Positions 15,424-22,349 of a stretch of 64,000 nucleotides of DNA are shown here, in pieces; positions within the stretch are counted from its first letter, which is position 1, and every line of letters begins with the position of its first letter. The notes under the pieces were generated by a model. It was not told the DNA's origin and ran no database searches. It was given only the letters and a program-made list of their open reading frames with translations. Made by a program: the position numbers and the translations under genes. This stretch comes from an uncultured Geobacter sp. (GTDB taxonomy: Bacteria > Desulfobacterota > Desulfuromonadia > Geobacterales > Geobacteraceae): assembly GCA_937886325.1 (NCBI GenBank), contig CALABV010000174.1, forward strand, positions 1 to 64,000. The letters are read 5' to 3'.

Positions 15424-15451
15424 TTGACAGGTTTGTTGCGGCAGGCATAAC
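15424..15451 (+). promoter_or_regulatory. Candidate promoter of the ech-hyp operon
   Basis: TTGACA (15424-15429), a 16-bp spacer and CATAAC (15446-15451). The upstream sequence TAAAATA-NN-C is shared with the promoter at 14027. A start near 15458 gives a leader of about 190 nt. Confidence 0.5.
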
Positions 15452-15595
15452 ATAAGTCGATTTGCGGTGTATTTGTGGCCACCTGTCATCAATAGTTTGA
15501 TTTTGTTTTTTTACTCTAGCTGAACATGTCCTGGTCAAAACACTGAAGACATGGAGGTGTCATCCGGCAGGCAAAGATTATTGAAAGGAGAGGCC

Positions 15596-15655
15596 ATGGC
15601 ACGGAGAAAAACGGAAGAGCTGTTTTTTCTGCTGAAGGGAGGTACAAGATGGTAG
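15596..15655 (+). CDS. 19-codon leader ORF overlapping the echA start
   Basis: A short ORF (MARRKTEELFFLLKGGTRW) starts at 15596 five bases after AAAGGAG and stops at TAG 15653-15655, overlapping the first codons of echA (ATG 15649) in another frame. An in-frame ATG at 15551 would give 34 codons but lacks a good site. The echA Shine-Dalgarno lies within this ORF, so its translation probably controls or couples echA translation. No family was recognised. Confidence 0.4.
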   Translation: MARRKTEELFFLLKGGTRW

Positions 15656-17658
15656 AAGGATTAGTTGGTGTCAGCATTTTGCTGCCATGTATTGCCGGAC
15701 TGCTTTGTTTCTTGATCAAGAGTCCCGGCACGCGGTCCGCGATTATCGTTACGACGGGCGCTATTCTGACGATAAGCGCGCTCATGCTCTTTAACATCGG
15801 TCCCTGCACGTATACACCGCACACCATCCTGGGGATTGATGTCAATCTGCTTATAACCGTAGCCGATTTTGCGCTGTTGTTTATCATTCTCGGAATTGCC
15901 TTCAAGCTCGGCAACCCGCTTGTCGTTATTCTTACCCTTCTGCAGATTGTTCCGCTTGCCTATTTCGAACTGAAGATGGCGCCCCATGTGGAAGTTTCGC
16001 CGGCATTTTACATCGACAGGCTCGCTCTCATCATGAACCTGATTATCTCGATTGTCGGCTCGCTTATCTGCATTTTCGGTATCCGCTACATGGAAGAGCA
16101 TGAACACCACCTGCATCTCAAGAAAAGTCGGCAGCCCCGATTTTTCTTTTTTCTCGTTCTATTCCTGGGCGCCATGAACGGACTGGTTTTTTCCAATAAT
16201 CTGCTCTGGCTCTATTTTTTCTGGGAAGTTACGACGTTTTGCTCCTTCATGCTGATCGGGCATGACCGGACGGAGATTGCCATCAGAAACGCCACCAGGG
16301 CCTTGTGGATGAACATGACGGGTGGTGTGGCATTTGTCGCGGCAATAATAGCAATCTATTACAAAACGAACTCCGTGGAATATCTTTCTCTGCAGACCCT
16401 GATAAATCACAGCCCCGAACTGACGGGGTTCCTGTTGTTGCCTTTCGCCCTTCTCTGTTTCGCCGGATTTACCAAGTCCGCTCAAGTGCCTTTCCAGAGC
16501 TGGCTGTGCGGTGCGATGGTCGCGCCGACCCCGGTCTCCGCACTGTTGCACTCCAGCACCATGGTCAAGGCAGGTGTCTATCTTGTGGTTCGTCTGGCCC
16601 CGGGTTTTCAGGGAACCTATCTGAGCACCATGGTAGCGACCTTCGGCGCCTTTACTTTTCTCACCGCATCCGCCCTGGCGGTGAACATGAGTAACGGGAA
16701 GAAAATCCTCGCGTATTCGACCATCGCGAATCTTGGTCTGATTATCGCCTGCGCCGGCATTAATACACCTGCCGCTATTATCGCCGCAGTCCTTCTCATT
16801 ATTTTCCATGCCGTTTCCAAAGGTCTGCTGTTCCTCTGTGTCGGCACCATCGAGCATGCCATCGGCAGTCGGGATATCGAGGATATGCGAGGTCTTTACA
16901 ACAGCATGCCCGCGGTCTCCCGCATCACGATAATCGGCATCCTGACCATGATGCTTCCGCCGTTCGGCGCGCTCATGAGCAAATGGATGGCCATCGAGGC
17001 AGCCGCGAACATTCCCTGGGTGGTTGTGATGGTCGCTCTCGGCAGCGGCTTGACGGTTCTGTTCTGGGCACGATGGGCAGGTCTCTTCGTGAGCGGGCCG
17101 CAACTCAAGCAGCAGGAAGTCAAGAAAGAGTCTGCTCTCAAAGCCACCTTGATGACGATGTTCAGAGGGTTCTACCCGAACGCCAAATGGAAGGATCCTG
17201 CCTCTATCAAGGTTCCACTTGTGCTTCTCGCGATTGGGGCAATTGTGCTCAGCATGGCAGTGCCCTGGATATATACCATTCTTGTTGAGCCGGTTGTCTC
17301 TTCCTACAGGCCCGGGCTGTTTGTCGAGCCTTTCAAAACCGGGCCATTCGGCCTTACCAGTGGTGTGGGCGCGTTCTACGTTCTGCCGGTTTTCATTGTA
17401 TCCATAATCGCATATCTGCTGGCGGTGGTTGCTTCGCAAAAGGGCGGGCACAGAGTCATCAGCGCACCCTACATGTGCGGCGAGCATTATCCTGATCCGA
17501 CGCAACCCAAGTTCAGAAGTCACATGAATTCCTGGAGGGACTACCTGGCCGGCAACGTTTACCTTCATGAATTCATAGGTGAAGATAAGATTTCATACTG
17601 GATCAACATACTTTCACTTATCATCTTGATCGTAATGTTCGGGGAGGTTGTACGATGA
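15649..17658 (+). CDS. echA: EchA, NuoL/Mrp-antiporter-like membrane subunit of Ech hydrogenase
   Basis: EchA (669 residues) is the large ion-translocating membrane subunit related to NuoL/HyfB and Mrp antiporters. Many membrane helices are visible, and the antiporter core holds the conserved Glu in FFWEVTTFCSFMLIG, the loop lysine and proline region TKSAQVPFQSWLCGAM and HSSTMVKAGVYLVVR. Length and position agree with EchA of known Ech hydrogenases. It should couple ferredoxin:H+ chemistry to H+ or Na+ movement. GGGAGG precedes the ATG, and a short ORF overlaps its start. It overlaps echB by 4 bp (ATGA), so the operon is tightly coupled. HyfB or CooM-like naming is an alternative, but the six-gene order fits Ech best. 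Confidence 0.9.
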   Translation: MVEGLVGVSILLPCIAGLLCFLIKSPGTRSAIIVTTGAILTISALMLFNIGPCTYTPHTILGIDVNLLITVADFALLFIILGIAFKLGNPLVVILTLLQIVPLAYFELKMAPHVEVSPAFYIDRLALIMNLIISIVGSLICIFGIRYMEEHEHHLHLKKSRQPRFFFFLVLFLGAMNGLVFSNNLLWLYFFWEVTTFCSFMLIGHDRTEIAIRNATRALWMNMTGGVAFVAAIIAIYYKTNSVEYLSLQTLINHSPELTGFLLLPFALLCFAGFTKSAQVPFQSWLCGAMVAPTPVSALLHSSTMVKAGVYLVVRLAPGFQGTYLSTMVATFGAFTFLTASALAVNMSNGKKILAYSTIANLGLIIACAGINTPAAIIAAVLLIIFHAVSKGLLFLCVGTIEHAIGSRDIEDMRGLYNSMPAVSRITIIGILTMMLPPFGALMSKWMAIEAAANIPWVVVMVALGSGLTVLFWARWAGLFVSGPQLKQQEVKKESALKATLMTMFRGFYPNAKWKDPASIKVPLVLLAIGAIVLSMAVPWIYTILVEPVVSSYRPGLFVEPFKTGPFGLTSGVGAFYVLPVFIVSIIAYLLAVVASQKGGHRVISAPYMCGEHYPDPTQPKFRSHMNSWRDYLAGNVYLHEFIGEDKISYWINILSLIILIVMFGEVVR

Positions 17659-18518
17659 ACACAGTGGACGTGATTGCCGTTTTAGCTGCAGTTTTTTTGT
17701 CACCGCTCCTGGGCGGACTGGTTGCAGGGATTGATCGGAAGGTCACGGCACGCCTCCAGGGACGGTACGGCCCTCCGATTTTTCAGCCTTTCTATGATGT
17801 GTTCAAGCTGTTCGGCAAGGAAAAAATGGTCGTCAACTACTGGCAGATTTTTTGCGCTTACATGTATCTGGCCGCAAATATCCTGACGGTTGTTCTCCTT
17901 GCCCTGCAATCGGACCTGCTGCTCATCTTCTTCGTCCTCGCGGTCGGCGGCGTCTTCCTCGTCATCGGGGCGCTGGCGGCGGAGTCGCCCTATAGCCAGG
18001 TCGGCGCACAACGGGAATTGATCCAGATGCTGACCTATGAGCCTCTCATCATCCTCGTCTTCGTGGGGATCTTCCTCGAAACGGGAAGTTTCAAAATATC
18101 GCAGATTGTCGCTACGTATCATCAGCCGCTTCTTATTTCCTTACCTCTTCTCTTTGTCGTTCTGGGCTACGCGATCGTCATCAAGCTGCGGAAATCTCCG
18201 TTCGACATCTCAACCTCGCATCACGCCCACCAGGAGCTTGTGAAGGGTGTCATGACCGAGTATTCCGGACCGTATCTGGGGGTAATCGAGATCTCACACT
18301 GGTATGAGACCGTGTTCATACTGGGACTGTGCGCACTCTTCTGGCATACAAACTATATCTGGATGTCGGTCCTTGTTGTCCTCACGTATTTCGGGGAAGT
18401 CCTGGTCGACAACATCACTGCGCGCCTTACCTGGAGGTGGATGCTTCCGCATGCCTGGACCGGAGGGCTGCTCATGTCTTTTGCCAATTACTTCTGGATC
18501 TATGCGAAGTTAAAGTAA
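17655..18518 (+). CDS. echB: EchB, NuoH-like membrane subunit of Ech hydrogenase
   Basis: EchB (287 residues) is the NuoH/HycD-like integral membrane protein that anchors the hydrogenase module and contributes the ion path next to the catalytic arm. About eight hydrophobic helices are visible. Family segments include GIDRKVTARLQGRYGPPIFQP near the N-terminus and the acidic loop AAESPYSQVGAQRELIQMLTYEP. The ATG at 17655 overlaps the echA stop as ATGA. It is followed 69 bp later by echC. Confidence 0.93.
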   Translation: MNTVDVIAVLAAVFLSPLLGGLVAGIDRKVTARLQGRYGPPIFQPFYDVFKLFGKEKMVVNYWQIFCAYMYLAANILTVVLLALQSDLLLIFFVLAVGGVFLVIGALAAESPYSQVGAQRELIQMLTYEPLIILVFVGIFLETGSFKISQIVATYHQPLLISLPLLFVVLGYAIVIKLRKSPFDISTSHHAHQELVKGVMTEYSGPYLGVIEISHWYETVFILGLCALFWHTNYIWMSVLVVLTYFGEVLVDNITARLTWRWMLPHAWTGGLLMSFANYFWIYAKLK

Positions 18519-18587
18519 AGTTCCGTTTGTCGGCATAGACTGTCGCGAGATGACTTTCCCATCTTGATTGAAAAGAGGTTAGCGATT

Positions 18588-19076
18588 ATGAGTCTTATAT
18601 CAAAATCACGAGTAAAATCCCCCTGGCTGATCCACTTCGATTGTGGCAGCTGCAATGGATGCGATATTGAAGTCCTGGCATGTCTGACCCCGGTGTATGA
18701 CATCGAACGTTTCGGCATCATCAATGTCGGGAATCCCAAGCATGCCGATATCCTGGTGGTGACCGGGACCGTCAATCACCGGAACAAGAAGGCCCTTAAG
18801 AATATCTATGACCAGATGCCCGAACCGAAAGTGGTCGTTGCAATCGGCGCGTGCGGCACCTCCGGGGGCGTTTTCCGGGAAGCCTACAACGTCGTCGGAG
18901 GTGTTGACAAGGTAATCCCGGTTGATGCCTATGTTTCGGGGTGCGCGCCCAAGCCGGAGGCCATAATTGACGGTGTGGTCATCGCGCTGGGCAAACTGGC
19001 GGAAAAAGGAAAGAAGGTCGATCAGGGTATCTTCGAACGGCTGGAAAAGACCCAGTCGGCCATAAAGGCACGATAG
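18588..19076 (+). CDS. echC: EchC, small [4Fe-4S] subunit of Ech hydrogenase
   Basis: EchC (162 residues) is the NuoB-like hydrogenase small subunit with only the proximal [4Fe-4S] cluster. Cluster-region cysteines are seen in DCGSCNGCD (Cys19, Cys22, Cys25), GACGTSGG and VSGCAPKPEA. No signal peptide is present, which fits a cytoplasm-facing membrane complex. The start at 18588 (MSLISK) is preferred because AGAGG lies nine bases upstream; a non-ATG start at 18564 in the same frame is less likely. Confidence 0.92.
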   Translation: MSLISKSRVKSPWLIHFDCGSCNGCDIEVLACLTPVYDIERFGIINVGNPKHADILVVTGTVNHRNKKALKNIYDQMPEPKVVVAIGACGTSGGVFREAYNVVGGVDKVIPVDAYVSGCAPKPEAIIDGVVIALGKLAEKGKKVDQGIFERLEKTQSAIKAR

Positions 19077-19099
19077 CAAGAAACAAGGAGGCTTGTTCC

Positions 19100-19483
19100 A
19101 TGATAGATAGCGCGGTTGTCGTAACGGAAGAGAATACGGCGGAAATCCGGCCCGACGAGGTCATCACCCAGTCAAGGGCATTGAAGGACGAAGGATTCAG
19201 ATTTGTTACCATGTCTTCTGCTGAGCTTGCGGAAAGCGTTTGCGTGCTCTATCACTTTGACAAGGACCTGGAAATCAGGAATCTCAGGGTAGACGTTCCA
19301 AAGGGAAGCAAGATAGGGAGTATCGCAACGGTTTATTCCTGCGCCTTTCTCGTGGAAAATGAGATAAAAGAGCATTTCGGCGTGGATTTTGACGGCATCC
19401 CCCTGGATTTCCAGGGCATGATGTACAACGATGAAGAAGTTCAGAGAACACCCTTCTGCAACATCGGTATCAAGAGGGTTTGA
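19100..19483 (+). CDS. echD: EchD, NuoC-like subunit of Ech hydrogenase
   Basis: EchD (127 residues) matches the short NuoC/30-kDa-like subunit of group 4 hydrogenases by size and position between the small and large subunits. It shows the family-like segments RFVTMSSAEL, VCVLYHFDKDLEIRNLRVDVPKG and IKEHFGVDFDGIPLDFQG. It carries no cofactor motif and is thought to be structural. AAGGAGG precedes the ATG by ten bases. Confidence 0.85.
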   Translation: MIDSAVVVTEENTAEIRPDEVITQSRALKDEGFRFVTMSSAELAESVCVLYHFDKDLEIRNLRVDVPKGSKIGSIATVYSCAFLVENEIKEHFGVDFDGIPLDFQGMMYNDEEVQRTPFCNIGIKRV

Positions 19484-19565
19484 GCGTGGGATGTCGTCAC
19501 CAGGCACGGAAATGTGAGATAAGCAAAACTTCTGCGAGCTGATCAGGAATAGGAGGCATACGCAC

Positions 19566-20642
19566 ATGGCAAAGACAGTACTACCTTTCGGGCCGCAGCA
19601 TCCGGTTCTGCCGGAGCCGCTGCATTTGACCCTTGCGATCGAGGATGAAATTGTAAAAGAGGCGATTCCGAAGCTTGGCTACGTTCACCGTGGACTTGAG
19701 AAGCTTGCTGAGATCCGGGACCACAACCAGATGATATATATCGTGGAGCGGGTGTGCGGAATCTGCAGTTGCATGCACGCCCTTTGCTATTGCCAGGGTA
19801 TCGAGGCCTTGATGGGGCTGGAAGTCCCTGAAAGAGCCAGATATCTTCGAACGATCTGGTCGGAGATGCACAGGATTCACAGTCACCTTCTCTGGCTGGG
19901 TCTGTTTGCCGACGCTTTCGGGTTCGAGAGTCTGTTCATGCAGTTCTGGAGAATACGGGAGCGGGTCATGGATCTCCAGGAAGAAACCGCCGGAAATCGT
20001 GTTATTCTCTCAGTAAACCAGGTAGGTGGCGTGAGGAGGGATATTACAGCCGAATCCGCGCAATGGATACTTGAGACCCTGAAGCTTGCGGAAAAAGAAC
20101 TTCTGCAGCTCAAGTCGACTATCCTGGATGACACAACCGTCAAGCTGAGAACTGTCGGCAAGGGTGTCCTGACAAAGGAAAAAGCCTATGAGTTGGGCGC
20201 AGCGGGCCCGACCTTGCGCGCAAGCGGGGTTGCGCAGGATATGAGGCAGACGGGGTATGCCGCGTATTCCGAGCTGGATTTCGCGCCGATCGTTGAAACG
20301 GACGGAGACTGCTATGCACGCACTGTTGTCAGGTTTAAAGAGGCTCTGCAGGCTATTGATCTGATTCGTCAGTGTTTCGCTAAGATCCCGCAAGGTGAAT
20401 TGTCGGTAAAGCCGAAAGGACTCCCCACCGGAGAGGTGGTCTCCCGCGTTGAACAACCTCGCGGAGAGGTTCTCTACTATCTCAGGGGTTCGGGCAAGAA
20501 GTTCCTGGAAAGGGTCAGGATCCGCACGCCGACGTTCGCGAACATTCCCCCTCTCCTCGATATGCTGCCGGGGTGCGATCTTGCGGACGTCCCGGTCCTG
20601 ATTCTGACCATAGACCCCTGCATAAGCTGCACGGAACGCTAA
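19566..20642 (+). CDS. echE: EchE, large catalytic subunit of Ech [NiFe] hydrogenase
   Basis: EchE (358 residues) carries the NiFe site facing the membrane arm. All four nickel-ligand cysteines are present: Cys64 and Cys67 in RVCGICSCMHA, and Cys352 and Cys355 in DPCISCTER at the very end. The protein stops at that motif, so unlike HoxH it has no cleavable C-terminal tail, as known for Ech and CooH. Retention of all ligands distinguishes it from energy-converting hydrogenase-related (Ehr) complexes that lack them. An AATAGGAGG site precedes the ATG. The expected reaction is reversible reduced-ferredoxin-dependent H2 formation coupled to ion transport. Confidence 0.95.
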   Translation: MAKTVLPFGPQHPVLPEPLHLTLAIEDEIVKEAIPKLGYVHRGLEKLAEIRDHNQMIYIVERVCGICSCMHALCYCQGIEALMGLEVPERARYLRTIWSEMHRIHSHLLWLGLFADAFGFESLFMQFWRIRERVMDLQEETAGNRVILSVNQVGGVRRDITAESAQWILETLKLAEKELLQLKSTILDDTTVKLRTVGKGVLTKEKAYELGAAGPTLRASGVAQDMRQTGYAAYSELDFAPIVETDGDCYARTVVRFKEALQAIDLIRQCFAKIPQGELSVKPKGLPTGEVVSRVEQPRGEVLYYLRGSGKKFLERVRIRTPTFANIPPLLDMLPGCDLADVPVLILTIDPCISCTER

Positions 20643-20660
20643 TCAACGGGAGAGCGCACC

Positions 20661-21020
20661 ATGTTCATGACGAAAACAATATTGAAAAATCTGCTGACGA
20701 AATATGCAACCCGTTTGTATCCTTTTCAGAAAAGGGAGCCCTTCAAGCATTCAAAGGGAGAGCTGAAGATAGTGATGGAGAAATGCATCCTGTGCGGAGT
20801 TTGCCAGATGAGGTGCCCGTCACAGTGCATATCGGTTGACAAACAGGCGAAAACATGGAAAGTGGACCCATTTGCCTGCGTCTATTGTGGTGTCTGTGTC
20901 GATGCCTGTCCGGTCAAATGCCTGTACCAGGAAAGCCTGTACAGGACCCCGCTTGCCGAGAAGGACATGGTAGTGCACGTACAGCAGCCAAAGGAAGCCG
21001 CTGAACCCGCGGCAACCTGA
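20661..21020 (+). CDS. echF: EchF, two-[4Fe-4S] ferredoxin-like subunit of Ech hydrogenase
   Basis: EchF (119 residues) resembles NuoI/HycF and relays electrons from ferredoxin to EchC. Two classical [4Fe-4S] motifs are seen, CILCGVCQMRCPSQC and CVYCGVCVDACPVKC. The N-terminal part (KRE.FKHSKGELKI) is typical of the group 4 subunit. An earlier in-frame ORF from 20573 in another frame is a shadow. It is followed by hypA after 52 bp. Confidence 0.93.
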   Translation: MFMTKTILKNLLTKYATRLYPFQKREPFKHSKGELKIVMEKCILCGVCQMRCPSQCISVDKQAKTWKVDPFACVYCGVCVDACPVKCLYQESLYRTPLAEKDMVVHVQQPKEAAEPAAT

Positions 21021-21072
21021 TTGGATTCCAGGCTGGTACTGTTTTCAAGCAAATAGGTTTTAAAGGTGAAAA

Positions 21073-21425
21073 ATGCATGAATTGTCGGTTACGGAAGGAT
21101 TGATCCAGGTCGTCACCGAAGAGGTTAAAAAAAAAACCTTCCCAAGGTGACGGCCATTAACCTTGTCATCGGGGATTTGACCAGCATCGTGGATGATTCG
21201 GTTCAATTCTATTTCTCTATCATGACCAAGGGCACTGTCCTGGAGGATGCGGTCCTTTTGTTCAAAAGGGTTGCACCCGAATTTGTCTGCACATCATGCG
21301 GTCATGTCTTTACAGGTCGTTCCATCGGTATTCTTTGCCCGGGATGCGGCGGGAAGAGCATAATCGCCGACAAAGGCCAGGAATTCTACATCGAGAGCAT
21401 AGAGGTTGATGATGGCGCGGATTGA
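21073..21425 (+). pseudogene. hypA: HypA nickel-insertion protein, interrupted by a frameshift in an A10 tract
   Basis: Reading begins MHELSVTEGLIQVVTEEVKK at 21073 behind AAGGTGA, an exact HypA N-terminus including His2, the nickel ligand. At a run of ten A residues (21127-21136) the frame then reaches a TGA at 21148. The rest of HypA (LPKVTAINLVIGDLTSIVDD onward) continues in the -1 frame to 21425 and includes the zinc-site motifs CTSCGH and CPGCGG. One extra A, or two fewer, would restore a normal HypA of about 117 residues. This may be a sequencing error, a true mutation, or slippage-dependent expression. HypA delivers nickel with HypB during [NiFe] hydrogenase maturation; the end overlaps hypB. 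Confidence 0.85.
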
Positions 21426-22098
21426 GATACGGAGAAATATCCTTGAGGCAAACGACAATCTTGCCCGACGGAACCGGGATTTTTTCGCCGGCAACGACGT
21501 TCTGGTCGTGAATATCATGGCCGCGCCGGGCGCCGGGAAGACCAGCACAATCCTCAAGACGATCGAATACCTGGGGGATCGGTATGCGTTTGCCGTGATC
21601 GAAGGCGACATGGCTTCCAGAATTGACGCCGATGTAATGGCGGCAAAAGGGATTCCGGTCGAACAGATCAACACCGGCAACATGTGTCATCTTGATGCCA
21701 ACATGATCGGACAGGCTGCCGTCAAATTCACCTATGATCGCCCGACGCTACTATTAATAGAAAATGTGGGCAATCTTGTGTGCCCTTCCGAGTTCTCCCT
21801 GGGTGAAGACCTGAATATAGTCATAGCCAGCACGACCGAAGGTCATGACAAACCGTACAAATACCCATCTATCTATCTGAGGGCTGATGCGGTGCTTATC
21901 AACAAGACGGACCTCATGGCGGCAATGGAGTTCGACAGAAAGATGTTCTGCGACGGCGTTGCCGCTGTCAAGCCAATGCCGCCTTTATTCGAGATTTCCT
22001 GCAGAAACGGCAGCGGCCTGTCCGAGTGGGTAGAATGGCTGTCCGGTCAGTGCGAGCGCAAATTCGGCCGGGACCTCGGAAAATCGGCTGAAAGATAA
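21412..22098 (+). CDS. hypB: HypB, GTPase for hydrogenase nickel insertion
   Basis: HypB (about 228 residues) is a SIMIBI-class GTPase that works with HypA to load nickel into the large subunit. The Walker A motif is AAPGAGKTS, followed by EGDMASRIDAD, the metal-site region NTGNMCHLDANM, the switch-like LLLIENVGNLVCP and the guanine-specificity motif NKTD. The N-terminus lacks both the His-rich stretch and the CxxCGC motif found in some HypB proteins. Two adjacent ATGs (21409 and 21412) follow GAGGTTG; either may start. It overlaps the hypA end. The other maturation genes hypCDEF are not in the window. Confidence 0.93.
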   Translation: MARIEIRRNILEANDNLARRNRDFFAGNDVLVVNIMAAPGAGKTSTILKTIEYLGDRYAFAVIEGDMASRIDADVMAAKGIPVEQINTGNMCHLDANMIGQAAVKFTYDRPTLLLIENVGNLVCPSEFSLGEDLNIVIASTTEGHDKPYKYPSIYLRADAVLINKTDLMAAMEFDRKMFCDGVAAVKPMPPLFEISCRNGSGLSEWVEWLSGQCERKFGRDLGKSAER

Positions 22099-22107
22099 TC
22101 AAAAACC

Positions 22108-22136
22108 TTGACACGGCAAGACTCATTTCCTATCAT
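22108..22136 (+). promoter_or_regulatory. Promoter of the tRNA gene
   Basis: TTGACA (22108-22113), a 17-bp spacer and TATCAT (22131-22136) form a strong sigma70 promoter 15 bp before the mature tRNA 5' end. Confidence 0.7.
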
Positions 22137-22151
22137 GGAAATTCACTTTGC

Positions 22152-22228
22152 GGGCCTATAGCTCAGCTGGCTAGAGCTACCGGCTCATAACCGGTAGGTC
22201 CCAGGTTCGAATCCTGGTGGGCCCACCA
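22152..22228 (+). tRNA. tRNA with CAT anticodon, probably tRNA-Ile2 (lysidine type)
   Basis: The 77-nt cloverleaf has a 7-bp acceptor stem (GGGCCTA with TGGGCCC), a D arm (AGCTCAGCTGGCTAGAGCT), an anticodon arm CCGG-CTCATAA-CCGG with CAT at 22186-22188, a T arm with GGTTCGAATCC and an encoded CCA. The CAT anticodon belongs either to tRNA-Met or to tRNA-Ile2 whose C34 is modified by TilS. The GGGCC acceptor resembles isoleucine tRNAs, so Ile2 is favoured; elongator Met cannot be excluded. Confidence 0.93.
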
Positions 22229-22300
22229 ACCTGATCCATGGGATGATTGGGGATGCCTGTACGGTGCCAAGGTAGAAAAAATAGCGACTCGAAAGAGGAG

Positions 22301-22334
22301 AAAAGAGTGCAATCCATCAAGATTGCACTCTTTT
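22301..22334 (+). terminator. Intrinsic terminator after the tRNA gene
   Basis: AAAAGAGTGCAATC (22301-22314) pairs perfectly with GATTGCACTCTTTT (22321-22334) around a 6-nt loop, followed by CTTTT. The next start codon lies only 15 bp beyond. Confidence 0.88.
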
Positions 22335-22349
22335 CTTTTGGCTGGGAAC

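Larger units (their letters stand above)
14975..15648. other. Intergenic region between the folE2-like gene and the ech operon
   Basis: This 674-bp gap contains a structured stretch ending in a terminator (about 15050-15181), an AT palindrome (15353-15368), the ech promoter candidate (15424-15451) and a short leader ORF that overlaps echA. An 83-codon ORF at 15165-15416 begins inside the terminator, lacks a ribosome-binding site and was rejected. Confidence 0.55.
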
